Shown here: positions 56,639 through 64,000 of the stretch, piece after piece
Layout of the letters: every line of letters begins with the position of its first letter
How positions within the stretch are numbered: the first letter of the stretch is position 1
Origin: Lysobacteraceae bacterium NML93-0399
GTDB lineage: Bacteria; Pseudomonadota; Gammaproteobacteria; Xanthomonadales; Xanthomonadaceae
Reading direction: 5' to 3'
DNA length: 64,000 nt
NCBI GenBank assembly: GCA_002307375.1
Contig: NTJI01000003.1
Location: forward strand, 62,001-126,000
Notes under the pieces: model-generated
What the model was told of the DNA's origin: nothing
The model's input: only the letters and a program-made list of their open reading frames with translations
Databases searched by the model: none
Translations under genes and position numbers: made by a program

Positions 56639-57697
56639 TCAAGCGAACAGCTTGCGCATGGATTCGGTGGTCGGATGCTCCACCACACCCTGTTCGGTCA
56701 CGATCGCGTCGATCAGCTCGCCCGGCGTCACGTCGAACACCGGATTCCACGCCTGGATGCCTTCGGCCACGGTGCGACTGCCGCCGACGCCGAACAGTTC
56801 ACCCGGGTCGCGCTGTTCGATCTCGATCAGATCGCCCGAGGCAGTGTCCATGTCGACGGTCGACGACGGCGCGACGACCATGAACTTCACCCCATGGTGG
56901 CGCGCGGCGATCGCCAGCTGATAGGTGCCGATCTTGTTGGCGGTATCGCCATTGGCGCAGATGCGGTCGGCGCCGACGACGATCCACTGCACCAGTCCGC
57001 TCTTCATCAGGTGCGAGGCGGCGGAGTCGGCAATCAGCGTCGCATCGATGCCATCCTGCTGCAGTTCCCACACCGTCAGCCGCGCGCCCTGCAGCCACGG
57101 CCGTGTCTCGCCGGCGAAGACCTTGCCGATGCGGCCCTGCGCCATGCCGGCGCGGATCACGCCCAGGGCGGTGCCGAACCCTGCCGTCGCCAGCGAGCCT
57201 GTGTTGCAATGGGTCATCACACCACTGCCCGGCGCGATGAGATCGGCACCCAACGCGCCCATATGCCGGTTGGCTGCGAGATCTTCTTCGGCGATCGCCT
57301 GCGCCTCGCGCGCCAGCACCTCGCGCCAGTCCGCGCCCGACGTCGCCAGCACCCGCCGCATCCGCGCCAGCGCCCAGGCCAGGTTGACGGCCGTGGGCCG
57401 CGCCGCATTGAGCCGCTGCAGCGCTGGCTCGAGCTTCATCAACGCCGCTTCGCCGTTCTCGGCCTCGATATCCCGGGCCCCCAGCACCGCGCCCCACGCC
57501 GCCGCGATGCCGATCGCCGGCGCACCGCGCACGGTGAGGGCATGAATCGCCTCGGCGACCTCATCGCTGGTCGTGCAGGTGACGTGCTCGACCACGAAGG
57601 GCAGCTTGCGCTGATCCAGCAGTTCGAGCGTGTCGCCGGTCCACAGGATCGGACGGATGTGGTCGTAGCGGTCGAAATCGAGGGGGGAGGTGTTCAT
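56639..57697 (-). CDS. mtnA: S-methyl-5-thioribose-1-phosphate isomerase
   Basis: 352 residues from the ATG at 57697. [13 protein letters not shown], catalytic Cys164 in [13 protein letters not shown] and catalytic Asp244 in [16 protein letters not shown] define MtnA, which converts methylthioribose-1-phosphate to the ribulose form in methionine salvage. The frame stays open upstream through a hexanucleotide repeat for about 150 codons. The family-like protein starts here, so any N-terminal Lys/Ala/Pro/Glu extension is unlikely but not excluded. Confidence 0.93.
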   Translation of the reverse strand: MNTSPLDFDRYDHIRPILWTGDTLELLDQRKLPFVVEHVTCTTSDEVAEAIHALTVRGAPAIGIAAAWGAVLGARDIEAENGEAALMKLEPALQRLNAARPTAVNLAWALARMRRVLATSGADWREVLAREAQAIAEEDLAANRHMGALGADLIAPGSGVMTHCNTGSLATAGFGTALGVIRAGMAQGRIGKVFAGETRPWLQGARLTVWELQQDGIDATLIADSAASHLMKSGLVQWIVVGADRICANGDTANKIGTYQLAIAARHHGVKFMVVAPSSTVDMDTASGDLIEIEQRDPGELFGVGGSRTVAEGIQAWNPVFDVTPGELIDAIVTEQGVVEHPTTESMRKLFA

Positions 57698-57773
57698 GGA
57701 GCTATTGTAATTCGGGGGCGCTGGATTGCTGTTGCGCGGCTCGATCTGCCGTCGCTTGCGATTCCCGTCGCTC

Positions 57774-57924
57774 AGATTTGGATTTGGCTTCGGCTTCGGC
57801 TTTGGCTTTGGCTTCGGCTTTGGCTTCGGCTTTGGCTTCGGATTTGGCTTCGCTTCGGCTTCGGCTTCGGCTTTGGCTTCGGCTTTGGCTTTGGCTTTGG
57901 CTTTGGCTTTGGCTTTGGCCTCCA
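57774..57924. repeat. Hexanucleotide microsatellite GGCTTC/GGCTTT
   Basis: About 25 consecutive six-base units, mostly GGCTTC and GGCTTT with a few GGATTT variants and one dropped triplet near 57855. It lies upstream of mtnA on the opposite strand (complement GAAGCC/AAAGCC). The six-base period keeps all reading frames open. Confidence 0.9.
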
Positions 57925-57949
57925 GCTTTTGATCTGCGAGCCGTAAAGC

Positions 57950-58250
57950 GAGCCGAGCATCGCAGGACGACGGGGTCGAAGAGCAGCCCATGTCTGAGCG
58001 CAGCGAGTTTGGGCTGCGGGCCCCGTCGTCCGAGAAGCGCAGGGGACCGCCGCGGCTGTATCGCGGCGGATCGTGTCCGGCGAAAGGACCTTTTGGTTCC
58101 TTTTGGGTCCCTCCAAAAGGAACTCGCACGCGTAGCGGGCGAAAGCCCTGCACTTGCCTTGGCAGTGGCTTCTGCGCTCATGCACAGCAGCAACGAGCCA
58201 GAGCAAGCAACAGCAACGGCATCGCCACCAGCGAAGCAGCGCTCGCTGCC
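57950..58250. repeat. Structured intergenic element with GTTCCTTTTGG hairpin
   Basis: Contains GTTCCTTTTGG (58096-58106), a 6-base loop and CCAAAAGGAAC (58113-58123), an 11-bp perfect stem. A second possible pairing is between the CAGCCCATGTCTG and GGGCTGCGGGCC segments near 57983-58020. The conserved look (AAAGGACCTTTTGGTTCC, GTCTGAGCGCAGCGAG) resembles an intergenic element I recall from other xanthomonad genomes; this is memory and not checked. Confidence 0.5.
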
Positions 58251-58280
58251 TAGGCGTGCGCTCGACATCGCTCTCACTCG

Positions 58281-59252
58281 CTACGCACGCGAAAAATCGA
58301 ACGCGATGACATCGCCGATCCGCCCGGTCCCCAGCATCGCCATCATCAACCGGTCCACCCCGAGCGCCACGCCCGCGCAATCCGGGAAGCCCGTATCGAG
58401 CGCGGTCAGCAAGGCCTCGTCGATCGCCGGCAGATCGCTTCCGCGTTCGGTACGCACCGCGTGGTCGCGCTCGAACCGGGCGCGTTGTTCGGGCGCGTCG
58501 GCGAGTTCGTGATAGCCGTTCGCCAGCTCCAGCGCGCCCAGGTACAACTCGTAGCGCTCGGCGACCGGCACGCCTTCGCGTTCGACGACGCGGGCCAGCA
58601 TGCATTGCGAGGCCGGGTAGTCGTGCACGACGAGGATGCGGTTGTCGGGGTTGGACGGCTGGATGCGATGGGTCATCAGCAGGTCCAGCCAGTCGTCACG
58701 CGTAAGCCCCTGGGGATCGATCCGCACGTCGCCCAATGCGGCCTGCAGCATCGCTTCGTCGGCGGTCATCGGATCGATGCCGAGCGTGTCGAGGTAGAGC
58801 GCGCGATAGCTGGTCTGCACGACTTCCGCACGCCGCTCGACGAGCGCGAGCGCGTCCTGCACCAGAGCCACGGTTTCGTCGGCCAGCTGGAACTGGTCCC
58901 AGCCCACGCGATACCACTCGAGCATTGTGAACTCGGGGTTGTGGCGGCCACCGGCCTCGCCGTCGCGGAACACGCGGCCGAGCTCGTAGCAGTCGCCGAA
59001 GCCTGCGGCCAGCAGACGCTTGAGCGGAAACTCCGGCGAGGTGCGCAGCCAGCGCGTGCGCGGACCGGCCGAGACGTGACCGCCGAATGTGGTGCGGAAA
59101 CTGGCGACGTTCGGATCGGTGTTGCCGGCCTGCGAGAGCATCGGCGTCTCGACTTCCGGCACGCCGCGTTCGGCGAAAAAGCCACGCAGCGCGCCATTGA
59201 GACGCGCGCGCAGACGCAGCGCGTCGAAGCCGGCCGAGGGGCTCATCGTCAT
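58281..59252 (-). CDS. epmA: Elongation factor P--(R)-beta-lysine ligase
   Basis: 323 residues from the ATG at 59252 (the next ATG is at 59246). It is a class II lysyl-tRNA-synthetase-like catalytic core without an anticodon domain: FFAERGVPEVETPML (motif 1), RTSPEFPLKRLL and ELGRVFRDGEAGGRHNPEFTMLEWYR (motif 2 region) and GVALGVDRLMMAML (motif 3). EpmA attaches beta-lysine to EF-P to relieve stalling at proline runs. The start is 2 bases after the ligA stop, so it is cotranscribed. Confidence 0.92.
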   Translation of the reverse strand: MTMSPSAGFDALRLRARLNGALRGFFAERGVPEVETPMLSQAGNTDPNVASFRTTFGGHVSAGPRTRWLRTSPEFPLKRLLAAGFGDCYELGRVFRDGEAGGRHNPEFTMLEWYRVGWDQFQLADETVALVQDALALVERRAEVVQTSYRALYLDTLGIDPMTADEAMLQAALGDVRIDPQGLTRDDWLDLLMTHRIQPSNPDNRILVVHDYPASQCMLARVVEREGVPVAERYELYLGALELANGYHELADAPEQRARFERDHAVRTERGSDLPAIDEALLTALDTGFPDCAGVALGVDRLMMAMLGTGRIGDVIAFDFSRA

Positions 59253-59254
59253 GC

Positions 59255-62088
<2,834 letters not shown>

Positions 62089-62095
<7 letters not shown>

Positions 62096-62449
62096 GACAC
62101 GCGGGCATATGCAGCCAACCGCTCGTCCAGCGTGCCGGCATGCAGTTCGAACAGATGGTCGTCGAAGTCGTAGAAATAGAGCGATGCACCCTCGCCTTCG
62201 ATCCGCGGCCGCCGCGGGCGGATCTCCACACCCAGCGCTTCGAGCCGCGCGCGGTATCCCGGCAGGTCTTCTGCGTCGATCGCAAACGCGACATGGCCAA
62301 ACGAGCGCCCGCGAAGCGGATCGCCCTCCATCGTCGCGATCCACACCCCACCGAGCATGAAGAACTTCTCGCGCGACAGAGAAAGCGACCGGTCACCGCT
62401 GTCGTAGACCCACGCGCGCCCAGGCCTTCGACCAGCAGACGCGCCGGAT
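62089..62449 (-). pseudogene. Truncated, frameshifted fosX/fosA-like (VOC) remnant
   Basis: Read on the minus strand, one frame gives VYDSGDRSLSLSREKFFM and then LGGVWIATMEGDPLRGRSFG, FAIDAEDLPGYRARLE, YFYDFDDHLFELHAGTLDER and AAYAR, a close match to FosX-type fosfomycin hydrolases. The preceding LLVEGLGAR segment, expected just before, is in another frame near 62412, so a frameshift is needed. The first about 20 residues, which should include the first metal-ligand His, are absent, because the sequence runs into the end of zipA. His of FGHVAF and Glu of LFELH remain. A stop is supplied by the adjacent REP unit. It is probably non-functional. Confidence 0.7.
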
Positions 62450-63202
62450 TCACCAGCGCGGGCTGCGTGTCACCGGCGGGACTTCGTGCTCGCGGTCCCA
62501 GCTGCGCAGTTCGTCGCGCAGGCCGGCGATGCGCTGGCGGCCGAGCGCGTTGCGCTGTTCGTCAAGCAGTACACCGTCGAGCAGCTCGGCCATGCGTTCG
62601 GCGGTCGGCAGCATCGCGTCCCAGGCATCGAGGGCGCGGACCGGGGCCGGCAGGGTCAGGAAGAATGCGATCGCAGGGGTTTCCAGCGTCTGGATCTCGC
62701 TCATGTCGAAGCTGCCGGGGCTGCGGATGTTGGCGACGCTGAAGATCGGACCGCGCTCGGGATGGCCGTCGACGAGGCGGTGGAACACGTTCATGTGGCC
62801 GTAAGTCAGGCCGGTCTTCTCGGCGGCGACGACAATGTCCGGGCCGCGCAGCACATTGCCGGCACGCGCGGCGATGTAGAGCGTGACGATCTTGTCGAAA
62901 TCCTCGGTGTTGCGCTTGCCCAGCTCGCTGTTGGGCGAGACGGCGCCGACAGTGGCATCGAGCAGATCCATCTCGGCCTGCACCGCCTGGGTATCGCCTT
63001 CGGCGCGCGGCACACCCGCTTCACCGATATCCTGTTCGAGCTGGGCGCCCAGCGTGGGCTCGAGCCGCTGTTCGCGCTCGTCGCTGCTGGCGACGCGGCG
63101 GCCCTGCCCGTTGCGCGGGCGGGTGCCGAAGTACCACATCGCGATCATCAGCAGGCCGCCGGCCACGATGATCCCGATCCGCAACATCCACTCGTCGGTC
63201 AT
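62450..63202 (-). CDS. zipA: Cell division protein ZipA
   Basis: 250 residues from the ATG at 63202 (AGGAG about 10 bases upstream). The N-terminal membrane segment MLRIGIIVAGGLLMIAMWYF leads into a charged linker. The C-terminal FtsZ-binding domain (about 110-245) has VTLYIAARAGNVLRG, TGLTYGHMNVFHRL, FSVANIRSPGSFD and AFFLTLPAP. The protein tethers FtsZ to the membrane. It sits between smc and ligA, the usual xanthomonad/pseudomonad order. Confidence 0.92.
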   Translation of the reverse strand: MTDEWMLRIGIIVAGGLLMIAMWYFGTRPRNGQGRRVASSDEREQRLEPTLGAQLEQDIGEAGVPRAEGDTQAVQAEMDLLDATVGAVSPNSELGKRNTEDFDKIVTLYIAARAGNVLRGPDIVVAAEKTGLTYGHMNVFHRLVDGHPERGPIFSVANIRSPGSFDMSEIQTLETPAIAFFLTLPAPVRALDAWDAMLPTAERMAELLDGVLLDEQRNALGRQRIAGLRDELRSWDREHEVPPVTRSPRW

Positions 63203-63218
63203 TCGTAGAACACTCCTC

Positions 63219-64000
63219 TCAGGCGGCGCCGGCCAGTCGCGTGGCCTCGGCAAGATCGACGGACACCAGGCGGCTGACGCCCGGCTCGCGCATGGTAACG
63301 CCGCTGAGCTGCGATGCGGCCTCCATCGTCGCCTTGTTGTGGCTGACGAACAGAAACTGCACGGCCTCGCTCATCTCCTTGACCATCGCGGTGAAGCGAC
63401 CGACGTTGGCCTCGTCGAGCGGGGCATCGACCTCGTCGAGCAGACAGAACGGCGCGGGGTTTAGCTGGAAGATCGAGAACACCAGCGCAACGGCGGTCAT
63501 GGCCTTCTCGCCGCCCGACAGCAGCGAGATGTTGGACACGCGCTTGCCCGGCGGGCGCGCCATGATCGCCACGCCGGTGTCGAGCAGGTCGTCGCCGGTG
63601 AGTTCCAGATACGCATGGCCGCCGCCGAACAGGCGCGGATACAGCGCCTGCACGCCGGCGTTGACCTTGTCGAAGGTGTCCTTGAAACGGCCGCGGGTTT
63701 CGCGGTCGATCTTGCGGATCGCCTCTTCGAGCGTTTCGAGTGCCGAGTTGAGGTCGGCATCCTGCGCGTCGAGGTATTCCTTGCGCTGCGCGGCCTCGGC
63801 GTGCTCGGCGATCGCGGCGAGATTGACCGGCTCCAGGCGGCGCAGGCGCGCGTCGAAGTCGGTGACGATCTTCTCCCAGGCCTTGGCGTTGGCCGAGTCG
63901 TCGAGGCCGCTCAGCACATCGTCGACGACGAAGCCGGCCTCGACCACCTGCGCGGCGAGCTGGTCGGCCGCGATCACCAGCGCCTGCTGGTCGAGCCGGC
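63219..64000 (-). CDS. smc: Chromosome segregation protein SMC, C-terminal part
   Basis: About 260 C-terminal residues; the rest lies beyond the window. A coiled coil (LRRLEPVNLAAIAEHAEAAQ, YLDAQDADL) leads to the C-terminal ATPase half: the signature LLSGGEKAMTAVALVF and Walker B CLLDEVDAPLDEANVGRF, then FLFVSHNKATMEAA. The entering sequence RLDQQALVIAADQ is in frame up to the window edge. The stop is 16 bases before the zipA start. Confidence 0.93.
   Translation of the reverse strand, partial: RLDQQALVIAADQLAAQVVEAGFVVDDVLSGLDDSANAKAWEKIVTDFDARLRRLEPVNLAAIAEHAEAAQRKEYLDAQDADLNSALETLEEAIRKIDRETRGRFKDTFDKVNAGVQALYPRLFGGGHAYLELTGDDLLDTGVAIMARPPGKRVSNISLLSGGEKAMTAVALVFSIFQLNPAPFCLLDEVDAPLDEANVGRFTAMVKEMSEAVQFLFVSHNKATMEAASQLSGVTMREPGVSRLVSVDLAEATRLAGAA

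Larger units (their letters stand above)
57698..58280. other. Non-coding region with microsatellite and structured element
   Basis: 583 bases between mtnA and epmA. The left part is a hexanucleotide tandem repeat and the right part a structured intergenic element (separate entries). Open frames on both strands (FGFGFG, AKAKAE and PKPKPK translations) are products of the repeat. Confidence 0.7.

Noticed and set aside
57726-57932. FGFGFG/ALALA protein from the microsatellite
   Set aside because: Product of a six-base repeat in an open frame, with no ribosome binding site or family.

Overview
The window looks like chromosomal DNA of a high-GC gammaproteobacterium of the Xanthomonadaceae/Lysobacteraceae (Lysobacter, Luteimonas or Stenotrophomonas relatives). 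The clues are the gene set and its order (smc-zipA-ligA-epmA, sucA-sucB-lpdA, a two-gene metH, a giant NAD-glutamate dehydrogenase), a GyrA with Gln where E. coli has Ser83, and many intergenic palindromes of the form GTAGGAGCGCGC...GCGCGCTCCTAC. No rRNA, tRNA, CRISPR array, integrase, transposase or prophage gene was recognised. This is mostly housekeeping DNA, with REP-type repeats concentrated between genes.

Layout. 1-7.3 kb: a partial PA2169-type four-helix protein, a secreted S9 peptidase, a 5'-nucleotidase/spermidine-synthase-like pair, an exported alpha/beta hydrolase, NAD kinase, then a four-unit tandem REP array. 7.3-13.7 kb: NAD-glutamate dehydrogenase and an acyl-CoA dehydrogenase. 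13.8-18.7 kb: an ArsR-methyltransferase fusion that overlaps the first half of a split methionine synthase; a REP unit lies between the metH halves. 18.8-24.5 kb: an amidohydrolase lipoprotein, a beta-barrel-like protein, a DUF2058 protein, SlyX, two FKBP isomerases and an exported glutathione peroxidase. 24.5-29.6 kb: an apparent six-gene operon (small exported protein, YtrA-type GntR regulator, ABC ATPase, permease, two DUF2884-like proteins flanking a GSGD-repeat protein) behind a strong promoter with an inverted repeat over its -10 box. This is the least conventional part of the window. 29.6-45 kb: REP units, fumC, purB, a VOC protein, ribosomal oxygenase roxA with an overlapping acetyltransferase gene, sucA-sucB-lpdA, a LOG protein, a PilH-like regulator, cbpA, hsp20 and a peroxiredoxin. 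45-52.5 kb: pbpC and a thioester alpha-2-macroglobulin, the usual periplasmic pair. 52.8-64 kb: gyrA, a CPBP protease, mtnA, a hexanucleotide microsatellite beside a structured intergenic element, epmA, ligA, REP units, a fosX-like pseudogene, zipA and the 3' end of smc.

How the genes work together: several central pathways are represented (TCA cycle: sucAB-lpdA, fumC; methionine/SAM cycle: metH, mtnA; glutamate catabolism; NADP supply). There are also envelope maintenance genes (PBP1C/A2M, FKBPs, the YtrA operon), protein-quality genes (cbpA, hsp20) and chromosome/division genes (smc, zipA, ligA, gyrA). Start sites were chosen from Shine-Dalgarno spacing, signal peptides and recalled family N-termini. 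Family names come from recognising motifs, not from searches.
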